The notes: generated from the sequence alone by a model not told the origin. A stretch of DNA of 64,000 nt from Pseudomonadota bacterium (GCA_039024915.1 JBCCPK010000001.1:62001-126000), one strand, 5' to 3'. Counted from the first letter of the stretch, positions 1 to 8,123 are shown. Made by a program: numbers and translations.

Positions 1-187
1 CGAACTGCACCTGCTGCGAGAAGGCAACGCGCTTGTCCTGATTGGGCGTCGGGCCCTGTTGGCGCGTGAAGTATGAAACCGCGAGCTGTGCAGCAACGCT
101 TAGGCCCGCGGCGATAACCGATGTGGCGACCGCGCCAAGGCCCAGCGCCCCGCCTATGAGCGCTGCGGCAGCAGAAAAGATTGCCAT
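1..187 (-). CDS. Phage tail-tip protein, N-terminal part (cut by window edge)
   Basis: The ATG at 187 opens a frame that runs off the window edge (62 codons visible). The first 40 residues are very rich in Ala and Gly and look like a hydrophobic helix, followed by TRQQGPTPNQDKR. Its place directly after the DUF6950-like gene is where HK97/GTA-like phages of Alphaproteobacteria carry the large tail-tip/host-specificity protein. The function is inferred from position; the visible part contains no diagnostic domain. Confidence 0.55.
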   Translation of the reverse strand, partial: MAIFSAAAALIGGALGLGAVATSVIAAGLSVAAQLAVSYFTRQQGPTPNQDKRVAFSQQVQF

Positions 188-190
188 GGA

Positions 191-613
191 TCAGACCCGG
201 AAAGCCGCTAGGGCCTGCGTGTAAGCGAAGGTGATCGGACCATTCTCGCCCTTGATCCGGAAGTTGCGACCGTCATGCACGCCCACATGCTCCGCGGCAC
301 GTTTTGAGCCTTCGACAGGCAACGCATAGATGCCGAGATCCCCGATCGCAGCACGGGCTGGTGCGATGGGCTCAAACATCCCCTGAAAGAGTGTAACGAG
401 CGATGTGTGCCCCTCGTTGCGCAACACTCGGTGTGCGCCCCTCAGTGTCGAATAGCGACCTTGAAAGTCGCCAACTAGCTTGGAGCCGCGCACGGCATCC
501 GCCACGGTCAAGCCAGTCAGAAAGCAGTCGGACACTCCATACGCGTAAGGCTTCTCAAATTCTGCTTGGAGAACATGGGACACGGTTTCGAAGCGGCTCA
601 CACCCGCCCCCAT
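191..613 (-). CDS. DUF6950-like tail protein (NlpC/P60-position gene)
   Basis: About 140 residues. A conserved YAYGVSDCF segment near the N-terminus has the Cys seen in DUF6950/NlpC-P60-like phage proteins, and a later GDLGIY...EHVGVHDGRN stretch resembles the His-containing half of that fold. In GTA-like tail modules this position holds a cell-wall peptidase, or a degenerate relative, associated with the tail tip. The start at 613 overlaps the end of the preceding gene (stop at 598); a GTG at 601 with a GTGA overlap is an alternative. Whether catalysis is retained is unknown. Confidence 0.65.
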   Translation of the reverse strand: MGAGVSRFETVSHVLQAEFEKPYAYGVSDCFLTGLTVADAVRGSKLVGDFQGRYSTLRGAHRVLRNEGHTSLVTLFQGMFEPIAPARAAIGDLGIYALPVEGSKRAAEHVGVHDGRNFRIKGENGPITFAYTQALAAFRV

Positions 614-1188
614 TCGATTGCCCACTCGCCAACGGTGCCGAGGAATTGTGAACTCGTATCCGTCGGGTCGTTGTCGAACTGCTGTTCTTGCTGACCCGTC
701 GTGGCCGCGGTTTGCTCTCTGATCGCTCGGCCCGGCGCGTCGAGGGTAATGCTCATCGACAGTGCACGCGTACCGTCATCAGCTATAGGCTCGTCGCCAA
801 ACACGACCGATGAGATCTCAAAAGATGCCGTCTCCACCGCCCCGGCAATCTCGCCGGTCTGCGGGTCAATGGCCAAAGACGTGATCTGCACCGGTGCGTT
901 CTGATAAGCGTAGCCCTCTATTGCGGCGATGGAGTCGTCGGCATTTTCAGTGGGTACGTTTGAGAACTGCAACTCCCTCTGCGTGATCGCACTGCCAAGC
1001 GAGCTGATGCCTTCAATTGGCTGCAAATATCGGTTGGGCAGGTAAGTCAGAGCGTTGTACGTCACCGGGCGAGGACCGTTGACGTAGCCGACCGTTCGCC
1101 CTGGCAGGTTAAAGCGAACCAGGTAGGCTTCTCCCGCCCAGCCCTGATCGTAGAGGGCTTGCGCATCGGCCGGAAGTACGACGCTCAC
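598..1188 (-). CDS. DUF2163-like baseplate/tail hub protein
   Basis: 196 residues. The sequence (YLVRF..PGRTVGYVNGPRPVTYNALTYLP near the start and a later EISSVVFGDEP region) resembles the beta-rich DUF2163-type proteins that sit between the distal-tail and cell-wall-peptidase genes in GTA-like phages. It overlaps the upstream gene by 4 nt (ATGA), indicating translational coupling in the tail-tip operon. Assignment rests on family resemblance and gene order. Confidence 0.6.
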   Translation of the reverse strand: MSVVLPADAQALYDQGWAGEAYLVRFNLPGRTVGYVNGPRPVTYNALTYLPNRYLQPIEGISSLGSAITQRELQFSNVPTENADDSIAAIEGYAYQNAPVQITSLAIDPQTGEIAGAVETASFEISSVVFGDEPIADDGTRALSMSITLDAPGRAIREQTAATTGQQEQQFDNDPTDTSSQFLGTVGEWAIEWGRV

Positions 1189-1817
1189 GGTAGGAAAACT
1201 TCCTCGGCATCGAAGCCGAACCCGCGATTGACCGTCGGCTGCACGCCTTGGGTGTCGCTCGTGATCGTCATGACGCAGCCCGGTCGTTCGAGATGAACTG
1301 TCGCTGACGTGGTAAAATCAGACGGAATGGGGTAATCGAGCGGCAGCGTGACGACCCCGCTCGAATTGCCCGTAATCGCCGTGCTCACCATATGCAGGGA
1401 CCGCACCGTGTCTGATTGCCGGAACTCGACCAAATCGCCCTTCGTGAAGATGAAGTTGGCCGGCAGACCGGAGATTTCCGGGGACGCGCGATCCGCCAGA
1501 CTGTTGAGAACCGCGTCACCGTTGAAAGCCCCGCCGGCCGCCCTTGTTCCCGAAAGGGGCGCGGATCGATAAGCTAAGGGCCTAGGCTTTTTAGGGTGTG
1601 TCGCAACGAATGGCGCGCGATCGGACAGGAAGACCGACAACTCCCATGCCTGCTGATCGGTCAGCGGAACGATCGTGTAACGCGCGATCCAAAACCGGTA
1701 ATAACTTTCCAGCGAGGCTGTTTGACGGCCTTCTGACCTTGAGACCTGCAGCGGTCGCACCGCGCGAAATTCGCCTTCTTGTGTGCCAAATGTTGGCATG
1801 GCGACGGGCGTCACCAT
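1185..1817 (-). CDS. Tail protein in the distal-tail position
   Basis: 210 residues. It lies directly downstream of the tape-measure gene, where siphoviruses encode the distal tail protein that caps the tube. Visible features are an aromatic-rich YYRFWIARY segment, a TKGDLVEF beta motif, and a C-terminal region with PGCVMTITSDTQG. The start codon abuts the tape-measure stop and the end overlaps the next gene by 4 nt. The family is not recognised with certainty; the role is inferred from synteny. Confidence 0.6.
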   Translation of the reverse strand: MVTPVAMPTFGTQEGEFRAVRPLQVSRSEGRQTASLESYYRFWIARYTIVPLTDQQAWELSVFLSDRAPFVATHPKKPRPLAYRSAPLSGTRAAGGAFNGDAVLNSLADRASPEISGLPANFIFTKGDLVEFRQSDTVRSLHMVSTAITGNSSGVVTLPLDYPIPSDFTTSATVHLERPGCVMTITSDTQGVQPTVNRGFGFDAEEVFLP

Positions 1818-3562
1818 TAGATTTGCCCGCCATATTTTTTGTGCTTGGCAACCGACCGGACCGCAATGCCCGGAAACTCTTGACGCAGTTGGTTCGCTGC
1901 AGCGCCGACGACATCCTGCATTTCAGCGCGGGACACCGATCCGTTGACGGATATCGCCATGTTGATCGATGAGGCGCCGCCACCACCCATCGACATCGAT
2001 GGCATGGCGCTCAGGTTGTGGTCGTTGACAGTCTCGTTCGGGTGCAGGACGGCGGCAAAGCCGCCACGACCATCAAGGCCACCGGAGCGAAGCCCGCTCC
2101 CCGTATAACCGCCACCCTCATAGCTCCGGCCCAGCAGCGACGACCCGAGCCTACCACCGAACACGCTGCTAAGCAGCGAGGTAAAGAAATTGCCGCCGCC
2201 CGTGCCGTTAACATCGCCCATCATCGTTAGAACACGGCTGAGCGCATTGAGCGCAATTTGTGCCCATTCGTGCCACTCGATCTTTCCGTCCTGCAGCGCG
2301 CTGCTGACATCGTTGACGATGCTGTCTGCAAGGTCGGTGAACCCCTGCGTCATCCGCTGCAGATTGTCGTTGGCGATGCGGATGTTGTCGTTGAGCAAAT
2401 CCATGGGCTCGCCAGCTGCATCACGCAGCGCGCCACCCGTCGCGCGCGCGGCCTGTGTCCCGGCCTGTTCAAAAAGGCCAAACGCTTCAACGATGCGGCG
2501 GGCGTCTTGTTCAGTCGCCTCGAGCTGGCCGCGGAGTTCGCGAAACGCCTCGATACGGCGCGGGTCAACAATTTCGCCGACCGGATCTTGTGCCGGCATG
2601 CGGAACGTCGAGCGGTCGAAAAAGTTGTCTGGGGTTTGAAACCCGCGTGCGTCAATGGCCGCAAGCATGCCAGAAAGGTTTTGGCGCGCCGCGCCCTCCA
2701 CTCCAAAAAGGGCCGTCTGAATTTGCGCCGCTTTTTCGGTGAATACATCCGCTGCTTGCGAAAACGTATCGGCAAAATCAATGGCGATATTTGCAGCGCC
2801 AACCATGCGGGTTTGTGACCAGAGCCACAGGTCGCTGGTCAGACGGTTAAACGCATCGTTCATCCGTTGCGCATCGTCTACCATTTCGTTGGACATCAAT
2901 GTGCCGGTAGAACGCAACTGATCTCCAAAGCTACGGAGGGCGTCCTCCCCTTGCATCAGCAACGGCACAAGCCGCGGCCCGGCATCATCGCCGAACAGCT
3001 GGGCAGCGTACGCGGCCGCGACCGCCGGGTTTTCGATTTCGCCAAACCGTGCGGCGATCTGCCGAAGGATCTCATCCGACGACCGGAGATTGCCGTCCAG
3101 ATCGAAGACCTCGAGGCCCAGGCCTTCGATCGCTGCCTTGGCCGGTCCCGCGCCGCTGTTGGCAAACTCACCCATTCGCCTTGTCAGGCGGCGAAAGCCG
3201 TCATCGGCATCGCGCGCGCTGGCGCCGTTCTGTTCGAGCGCGCGGCGGAAAATCTGCAGAGACTCCGCACTGGCGCCTGCACGGTCCGCTGCATCACCCA
3301 GTTCAGCAACAGACGCCACCGCACTCTGCGCCAGCACGGGCAAGCCCGCCAATGCCGCAGCGCCGGCGCCTCGCGCAAAGCCGATCATGAATTTTTCTGC
3401 TGACAGCGCAGCTGCTTTAAAGCTTCGATCAAGCCGGTTGACGGACGCTGTGTTGCGGCGCATTGACCGGCCAACCTGACCTTCAAGCTTATTAAGCTGG
3501 CGCTCGAACTGGCGCGTTTGCGCCTCAATCGCGACGACAAGGCGCTCGACATCAGTTGTCAT
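1817..3562 (-). CDS. Tail tape measure protein
   Basis: 581 residues. The N-terminus (MTTDVERLVVAIEAQ, then Gln/Arg-rich helices) and an Ala-rich hydrophobic stretch near residues 60-85 are typical of tape-measure proteins, as is the central alpha-helical region with the DAADRAGASAESLQ motif. The C-terminal third is Gly/Ser-rich. It measures tail length and fills the tube lumen. At 581 residues it predicts a rather short siphovirus tail. It overlaps the upstream chaperone gene by 11 nt, the normal order. Confidence 0.9.
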   Translation of the reverse strand: MTTDVERLVVAIEAQTRQFERQLNKLEGQVGRSMRRNTASVNRLDRSFKAAALSAEKFMIGFARGAGAAALAGLPVLAQSAVASVAELGDAADRAGASAESLQIFRRALEQNGASARDADDGFRRLTRRMGEFANSGAGPAKAAIEGLGLEVFDLDGNLRSSDEILRQIAARFGEIENPAVAAAYAAQLFGDDAGPRLVPLLMQGEDALRSFGDQLRSTGTLMSNEMVDDAQRMNDAFNRLTSDLWLWSQTRMVGAANIAIDFADTFSQAADVFTEKAAQIQTALFGVEGAARQNLSGMLAAIDARGFQTPDNFFDRSTFRMPAQDPVGEIVDPRRIEAFRELRGQLEATEQDARRIVEAFGLFEQAGTQAARATGGALRDAAGEPMDLLNDNIRIANDNLQRMTQGFTDLADSIVNDVSSALQDGKIEWHEWAQIALNALSRVLTMMGDVNGTGGGNFFTSLLSSVFGGRLGSSLLGRSYEGGGYTGSGLRSGGLDGRGGFAAVLHPNETVNDHNLSAMPSMSMGGGGASSINMAISVNGSVSRAEMQDVVGAAANQLRQEFPGIAVRSVAKHKKYGGQI

Positions 3563-3755
3563 GTTTCGCCTTTCTGTCGAGTTTCGCGCGGTGCGCGATC
3601 AGGTCGTTGAGATCGGAACGGGTCATGGGCTTGCGCTTGGTCGATCCGCCTTGCGCATCGTTCCAACCGTTGATAGCTGCGAGAATGTCGTTAAGGGTGG
3701 CGGACCAGAACACGTCTGGCGTCCAATGCAGGCACCCGAATGCGAAGCGCTGCAT
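3552..3755 (-). CDS. Tail assembly chaperone, downstream part (gp10.1/rcc01693-like), probable frameshift extension
   Basis: 67 residues if started at the ATG at 3755. RFAFGCLHWTPDVFW matches the rcc01693/DUF2376-type tail assembly chaperone of GTA-like phages (G-hydrophobic-L-x-P-x-x-FW). The frame is also open upstream to 3800, adding residues ending SLKDFICR that continue the family's helix. It can therefore be made as a -1 fusion to the product of 3773-4090, as lambda G-T is. The last 30 residues are highly charged and precede the tape measure. Confidence 0.75.
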   Translation of the reverse strand: MQRFAFGCLHWTPDVFWSATLNDILAAINGWNDAQGGSTKRKPMTRSDLNDLIAHRAKLDRKAKHDN

Positions 3756-3772
3756 ACGACAGATAAAGTCTT

Positions 3773-4090
3773 TCAGGCTTTCGTCTGGTCCGCTGCTGGC
3801 TTTCCCTCAACGGGACCCATCAACTCCGCGATAGCTGCTTGCGCGCCTTGCCCGATTGCGAACAGATGCAGACCCGACGTAACCGCTTCGCGCAGGTCTT
3901 TGTTCGCCGGCGATTGCAGCACGGCCAGCATGGCGCGCGGTTCCGCCCCAATGATTGCGCTGACTGCATCGCCCAGTGTCAGGCTGGACACCGACGCCGA
4001 AACCCGAGCAAGCGCATCCATGTCAATGACCAGCTCGTACGCCTGCCCATTGATTTCGACACGCCCCTCACCTCTAAGTGCGTTCAGCAT
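3773..4090 (-). CDS. Tail assembly chaperone, upstream part (GTA gp10 / rcc01692-like)
   Basis: 105 residues. The sequence RVEINGQAYELVIDMDAL is the hallmark of the small GTA gp10-like family found between the tail tube and tape measure (G-x-x-Y-x-L-x-x-D-x-x-A-L). Such proteins coat the tape measure during tail assembly. The stop codon lies 27 nt past the GGGAAAG heptamer, so a minority of ribosomes could continue in the -1 frame and make the longer chaperone. The start overlaps the tail-tube stop. Confidence 0.75.
   Translation of the reverse strand: MLNALRGEGRVEINGQAYELVIDMDALARVSASVSSLTLGDAVSAIIGAEPRAMLAVLQSPANKDLREAVTSGLHLFAIGQGAQAAIAELMGPVEGKPAADQTKA
3800..3806 (-). promoter_or_regulatory. 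Predicted -1 programmed ribosomal frameshift site (GGGAAAG)
   Basis: On the minus strand the zero-frame codons GGA AAG are preceded by G, giving GGGAAAG in the X XXY YYZ register. This is the same heptamer used by lambda gpG/gpGT. After a -1 slip, the codons from 3800 downward stay open through the downstream chaperone ORF (in frame with its ATG at 3755) to the stop at 3552. That predicts a fusion of about 179 residues. The upstream zero frame ends 27 nt later at 3773. Confidence 0.7.
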
Positions 4091-4494
4091 TACGCTTCCG
4101 CTTCAAAGGTAATGTCACCTGCGCTTTCGACGGTGACGGAGACCTGACCCTCAGCATTGTGATCGCCGCTCGCCTCGACATTGATGATCTGGAAGTTACC
4201 GGCGAACGTGCCGACCCCAGGAACCGTGACGCGGTACGGGTCCACGGTCTGCGCAAGGCAGTCGGTCCACAGCGCCTTTTGCGCCGCGCTGTTGTTGATC
4301 ACGCCCGAGCCAGTAAACGCCAGGCTCTTGATGCCCGCACCAGCCAGCAGCTCGCGAAACTTGTTGACATTATCGTCGCTGGTGACGTCGACCATCTCTG
4401 CGTTCAGCGCGATCGACTTCGACCGAAACCCGCCGATTGTCGTGTAGGGGTCAGCCCCCTTTTCCAGCAGAAAATCGCTGCCTTTAACGCCCAT
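4090..4494 (-). CDS. Major tail tube protein (TP901-1/GTA gp9 family)
   Basis: 134 residues. The N-terminus GSDFLLEKG, the T-I-G-G-F-R-S-K-S motif, the ITSDDN-type VDVTSDDNVNKFRELLAGAG segment and the C-terminal YEGQVSVTVESAGDITFEA-like ending fit the TP901-1/GTA major tail protein family. It polymerises as hexamer rings to form the tail tube. Length is normal for the family. It overlaps the next gene by 1 nt. Confidence 0.9.
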   Translation of the reverse strand: MGVKGSDFLLEKGADPYTTIGGFRSKSIALNAEMVDVTSDDNVNKFRELLAGAGIKSLAFTGSGVINNSAAQKALWTDCLAQTVDPYRVTVPGVGTFAGNFQIINVEASGDHNAEGQVSVTVESAGDITFEAEA

Positions 4495-4498
4495 CTGT

Positions 4499-4915
4499 CT
4501 AGCTCCTGTGAATGATTTCGAGGGAAGCGATACCGTGCTGCGTCATGCCATCGGTATCGGTGAACACTTGCTTGTTGCGGACCCAGCAAAGCGCGGACAC
4601 GCGGCCCGGCACGGTCAATGCGGCTTGGTGCAACCGCGTATGGATTTCGGCCACGATCAGCTTGGCTTCGCGCTGGCCGCGATACCGCGACCACACATGC
4701 AACTCGACGAACTCCGAACTGCCTTCATCACCGCCGGACCCCGACTTGTCCGCGTCATCCGGCACCGCCTGCGTCTCCCCGATGTGAATAAACGGGAAGT
4801 CCTCAGGCGAGGGTGTCGTGTTCGGCGTGTCGCGCACCGACTGAACACCGCTAATCACTGGGCTTGTTAGCGCTTGGTAAAGCGCCGTCTGCAGAGCGAA
4901 ACTGTAATCGGTCAT
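4499..4915 (-). CDS. DUF3168 tail completion protein (GTA gp8-like)
   Basis: 138 residues. The pattern LQTALYQALTS...V..VRDT...DFPFIHIGET...ELHVWSRYRGQREAKLI is typical of DUF3168, the tail-terminator family placed between the gp10-like neck protein and the tail tube. It caps the head-proximal end of the tail. The start overlaps the upstream stop by 4 nt (ATGA). Confidence 0.85.
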   Translation of the reverse strand: MTDYSFALQTALYQALTSPVISGVQSVRDTPNTTPSPEDFPFIHIGETQAVPDDADKSGSGGDEGSSEFVELHVWSRYRGQREAKLIVAEIHTRLHQAALTVPGRVSALCWVRNKQVFTDTDGMTQHGIASLEIIHRS

Positions 4916-5334
4916 CGGGCCGCGATGCGCTTGGCGGCTTTGCTGATCGCCCGTGCCATGCGTGAACGGATGCGCTTACGCAGCGTCCTGTAGGCGGGCA
5001 TCAGGTGTGGCCATGCCATGTTGTTCACGGTGCCGTACTCGACAAAGCGCCAGCGCCACGAGGCGAACACACCAGCCGCGCCAACCGCCCGCGACATGTA
5101 CGCCTGACCCTGATGACGGCGGTCGCGATGCAGAAGCTGCCGCGCCACAATCGACTTGTGATACTCCGATTTGGTTGCCGGGTTTTTCGGCGCCAGACGG
5201 GCGGCCATACCCGCCACTTCCTCGGCGCCTTTCAAACTTGCCTTAGCCAGATCGGCTTCCATGGCGTCATCCATGGCGCGGAGCTTGTTGAACAGCCTTT
5301 CCTTGTTGCGCACATGCATGGTGACGGATGTCAC
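4912..5334 (-). CDS. HK97 gp10-like neck/head-tail protein
   Basis: 140 residues, basic. It shows the HK97-gp10 pattern: an N-terminal helix with KASLKGAEEVAGMAARLAP, followed by a beta region and W-R-F-V-E-Y-G-T near residue 105. The motif E-[YF]-G-T, here before N-M-A-W-P-H, is the signature of the family, which forms part of the head-tail interface. It overlaps its neighbours on both sides by 4 nt. Confidence 0.85.
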   Translation of the reverse strand: MTSVTMHVRNKERLFNKLRAMDDAMEADLAKASLKGAEEVAGMAARLAPKNPATKSEYHKSIVARQLLHRDRRHQGQAYMSRAVGAAGVFASWRWRFVEYGTVNNMAWPHLMPAYRTLRKRIRSRMARAISKAAKRIAAR

Positions 5335-5666
5335 GTCGCGATACTCCCGCGCTCTGCAACAAACTCTAGGTAACGATTACGCTGGTCCGGGTTTGACGGT
5401 GGGCCGAGATTGTACGGTTGCCCGTCGATCATCGCCCGGAAACCAGCGGTGACCTGACGGGTTATGGAACTGGACCGAACCTTGATCACGCCGCGCAGAC
5501 TGTCTTCAAGCCGACCGGCTTCAACGCGCTCGGTTCCCCTTTCGGGTTTGAAAGAGCCCCACACAGTGGTTAGATCAATCCACGACAGATCGTGCCCGCC
5601 GGCACCGTCTGGCGCCTTGACTTCCTGTTGAAACGTGATGCGCTTGCGCATCGGTCCAGCCGCCAT
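5331..5666 (-). CDS. Phage head closure protein (SPP1 gp16 / head-tail adaptor)
   Basis: 111 residues. MRKRITFQQ...DGAGG...WIDLTTVWGSFKP, then a GTERVEAGRLE segment and a C-terminal RYLEFVAERG, matches the small beta-barrel head-tail adaptor/closure family (SPP1 gp16, HK97 gp9-like; DUF-type head-tail joining). It closes the connector after packaging. Normal length. It is the first gene downstream of the plus-strand insert at 5678-5932. Confidence 0.85.
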   Translation of the reverse strand: MAAGPMRKRITFQQEVKAPDGAGGHDLSWIDLTTVWGSFKPERGTERVEAGRLEDSLRGVIKVRSSSITRQVTAGFRAMIDGQPYNLGPPSNPDQRNRYLEFVAERGSIAT

Positions 5667-5677
5667 GGGAGAAAACC

Positions 5678-5932
5678 TTGCAGATATTGTTGGTTATTAT
5701 TGCGATTGCGATCTGGCTAGGCGGTGTGTTGGCTATTTTTCTTAGCGCCGGCGCACCGATGACTGCGTTTGGGCCTGCGATCTCTACGATAGGGATTGGG
5801 ACACTGTGCTTGGCAGCGGCACGGGCCCTGACACACATGGAAGATCAGGCAAGAGAAGCGAAGCGGGCGGCGGACGAAATCCAATCGATGCACCGCACCC
5901 TCGCACTCAACGCGCCGATGCCCAAAGACTAA
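5678..5932 (+). CDS. Small membrane protein on the opposite strand (candidate moron)
   Basis: 84 residues from a TTG start preceded by GGGAGA at good spacing. Residues 1-25 and 29-50 form two hydrophobic segments, followed by a charged helix (HMEDQAREAKRAADEIQ). It is the only plus-strand gene inside the structural module, fitting exactly between the head closure and connector genes. This is the arrangement of morons, which are expressed independently from the lysogen and often alter host envelope or phage entry. The function is unknown. Confidence 0.6.
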   Translation: MQILLVIIAIAIWLGGVLAIFLSAGAPMTAFGPAISTIGIGTLCLAAARALTHMEDQAREAKRAADEIQSMHRTLALNAPMPKD

Positions 5933-5948
5933 GTCCACCTCTAGGCCT

Positions 5949-6530
5949 TTAGACACTGACGCATCGATGCTGCATCAAGAGCGCGTCAACGCCCTTGGGA
6001 ACATCGGCAATCACCACCCCCGCTGACGCAGCCTCCCGATGCTCATACCAGTGCGCGATCAGCAGAAGCATGGCCTGCTTGATCGTCCATGGCACATCCG
6101 TCGCGTTGGCACCGAACCCCGCGGTCAGATCGATTGTGACCGGCTCGGCGGCATCGTCGTACAAGGCAGGATAGTCAAACGCCTGCCGCATGCGGATCGC
6201 CCCGCGACCTGGACTCGAAACCAGTTCGTAGACGCCGGAATCAAGCGTTTGCTCGGCATCGGCAGCATCGCGATAGCGTATAGCGACGTCCGACACATCG
6301 GGAAACGGCAACGCGATTTTTCCGGCCCAGCCACTAAGCCGCATGCGCCATGTCTGGTTGATCAGGCATCGCCCGAGAACGCCGCGATATCCGTCAACGT
6401 GCGCAACGGCCGCATTGATGTAGCCGTCAATCAGAACATCCTCATCGGGGTGATCCACGCGGCAATGCGCCTTGACCTCATCCCTTGTAAGCGGCGCGCT
6501 CACGGGTGCCGTGACGAGCGTCAACTTCAC
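5949..6530 (-). CDS. Head-tail connector protein (gp6-like)
   Basis: 193 residues. The N-terminus LTRDEVKAHCRVDHPDEDVLIDGYINAAV is the standard opening of the HK97 gp6/YqbG-like connector family (L..[DE].[KA].H.R.D...[DE]...), with the helical core LLLIAHWYEHREA near the C-terminus. It forms the ring attached to the portal. It overlaps the upstream small gene by 4 nt. Confidence 0.9.
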   Translation of the reverse strand: MKLTLVTAPVSAPLTRDEVKAHCRVDHPDEDVLIDGYINAAVAHVDGYRGVLGRCLINQTWRMRLSGWAGKIALPFPDVSDVAIRYRDAADAEQTLDSGVYELVSSPGRGAIRMRQAFDYPALYDDAAEPVTIDLTAGFGANATDVPWTIKQAMLLLIAHWYEHREAASAGVVIADVPKGVDALLMQHRCVSV

Positions 6531-6730
6531 GCGTCGGCAGCCTTGTTCTGCACGGTTGGGGCGCCTTTGTTTGCGGGTTTGGTGGCCGCCTTGGTTTTAC
6601 CGCCAGCTTCAACTGGCACCAGAACACCCTTTGCCACGAGATGCTTGACCGATGTCTCCGTTGCCTCGCGCGTGTCGCCAACATTGTACCAGCGATCGCC
6701 TTGGTGCGGGCGTTTGACTGTGAATTTCAT
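6527..6730 (-). CDS. Small phage protein between capsid and connector genes
   Basis: 67 residues. The N-terminus MKFTVKRPHQGDRWYNVGDTREA followed by KHLVAKGVLVPVE resembles the short head-associated proteins often found at this position in HK97-like phages. The last 25 residues are Lys/Ala/Pro-rich and probably unstructured. It is transcribed with the connector gene (4-nt overlap) downstream of the capsid terminator. The function is not known. Confidence 0.6.
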   Translation of the reverse strand: MKFTVKRPHQGDRWYNVGDTREATETSVKHLVAKGVLVPVEAGGKTKAATKPANKGAPTVQNKAADA

Positions 6731-6760
6731 GGTGCGTTCCTTCCGCGCTCAGTTCACAGA

Positions 6761-6787
6761 AAAGGCGGCCTTATGGCCGCCTTTTTT
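6761..6787 (-). terminator. Rho-independent terminator after the capsid gene
   Basis: A perfect 10-bp inverted repeat (AAAGGCGGCC at 6761-6770, GGCCGCCTTT at 6775-6784) with a TTAT loop and T runs on both sides. It begins 23 nt past the capsid stop in the minus-strand direction. It would reduce transcription of downstream genes relative to the highly expressed capsid gene, and can work in both directions. Confidence 0.85.
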
Positions 6788-6806
6788 AGTCAACTGATCG
6801 CTGCGA

Positions 6807-8123
6807 TTACGCGACGTAGCCTAGGTCACCAAAGATGAACGCTTCGGGGCGATAGACCGCCAAGGCGAGACGCTCTTCGCAAAGCATCGTCACAAGGTTG
6901 CGAACGAAATCGTCTTCGTTCTCGGTGGAGATCTCGACGCGCGCCTGCCACCGATCAAACAGCTGCGCACCAAGCTGGAATGCGCCGGTCAGGAACTTGT
7001 CAATGGTCAAGGCCTGTGTGGCAACAACCGGCAGTCCCCAAAGAGTCGGCGGTGTCGTGCCCTGCGGGTTGCTCATAATGTACCAGCCGGCATCGTCCTT
7101 GGTCAGTTCGATCCGCGTCCAGTCGGTCGGATGCATGACGTGACCGGTCGCCGGATACTCCGCCAGGGCAGCCTGCAGCATGGCGAGGCGCATCGTGTCG
7201 ATAGCTGTTCCACCGGTCACCGTGAAAGGCGCAGAAAACGTAGTGGCCTGCGGGACGATGCCATGAAGGTTCTGGCCGGTGCCGTCGCCGTTTAGAAGCT
7301 GAAGCTCCTCGGCAAAGGCTAGCCCATAGCGCAGACGTCCATCGATGTAGGTGCGCAGCTGCGCCGCGTCATCGAGAATCTGCCGCGAGGCCTTTGCGGT
7401 GTGGGCGATGACCTTCGCGGTTGTCGGCACGAGATCCATCTTGATATCCGACTGCGGCTTGGCCGCGCCCTCCGCGACCGTGGCCGCGTTGTTGTTGAAG
7501 CCAATCTCCTGAACATATTCGAGGGTATTGCCGTCCATTTGACCGGGCGTGATCAGATCGCGAATCGTCATCCGACGGTTGGGCGGCGCGATAACGCCAG
7601 GCAACCGGGTCTCGTTAACCAGATCGCCGGCGGAACCGTCTGCGTCGGTCGTTGCGGTGGTGATGGTTGCTTTCTGCAACATCTGGACCTTGCCGCGCTT
7701 TTCCTCGGTCCCGAGGAACGACTTGACCTTGTCATCCTCAATGAACATCTGACCAAGCGATTTGCGAGCTTCGGAATCGCCATTCGGCCCAGTCCGATCA
7801 AGCTTTTGCTCCATCGTCGTGACTTGTTCGGTCAGCTCGTTCATCTTGACCAGCGCTTCGTCGGCAGCGTCTTTCAGAGACGTGGACAGCGTTTCGTTTT
7901 TTGCGGCCTTGCCCAGCGCCTCCTCTGCGATTTCACGCGCCTTGTCGACGGCTTCCTTGTGCGCGGTCTTGATTTCGTCGGCGAGCTTTGTGACCTCAGG
8001 TGAGAGGGAGCCGGTCTCGGTCGGTTTGTCAAAGGTGATGACCGGCGCGAAAGGCATGTCGGACATGGCCGCAAGCGCAGCCACGCCGCCGAGCGCCACC
8101 GCCCGCTGCGTTCGAAAAGACAT
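6807..8123 (-). CDS. Major capsid protein, HK97 fold
   Basis: 438 residues. Residues about 45-125 form a charged coiled coil (the N-terminal delta/scaffold domain removed by the prohead protease), followed by QMFIEDDKVKSFLG and the HK97-fold body with P-G-V-I-A-P-P-N-R-R-M-T-I-R-D-L. The segment YPATGHVMHPTDW..I...KD and the E-loop region are typical. It forms the icosahedral shell. The ATG at 8123 follows an AGGAGA-like Shine-Dalgarno. Confidence 0.95.
   Translation of the reverse strand: MSFRTQRAVALGGVAALAAMSDMPFAPVITFDKPTETGSLSPEVTKLADEIKTAHKEAVDKAREIAEEALGKAAKNETLSTSLKDAADEALVKMNELTEQVTTMEQKLDRTGPNGDSEARKSLGQMFIEDDKVKSFLGTEEKRGKVQMLQKATITTATTDADGSAGDLVNETRLPGVIAPPNRRMTIRDLITPGQMDGNTLEYVQEIGFNNNAATVAEGAAKPQSDIKMDLVPTTAKVIAHTAKASRQILDDAAQLRTYIDGRLRYGLAFAEELQLLNGDGTGQNLHGIVPQATTFSAPFTVTGGTAIDTMRLAMLQAALAEYPATGHVMHPTDWTRIELTKDDAGWYIMSNPQGTTPPTLWGLPVVATQALTIDKFLTGAFQLGAQLFDRWQARVEISTENEDDFVRNLVTMLCEERLALAVYRPEAFIFGDLGYVA

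Noticed and set aside
1817-3562. Several long ORFs on the plus strand and other frames inside the tape measure gene
   Set aside because: They are shadows of a GC-rich gene: Arg/Ala/Pro-rich composition, no Shine-Dalgarno, no family resemblance.
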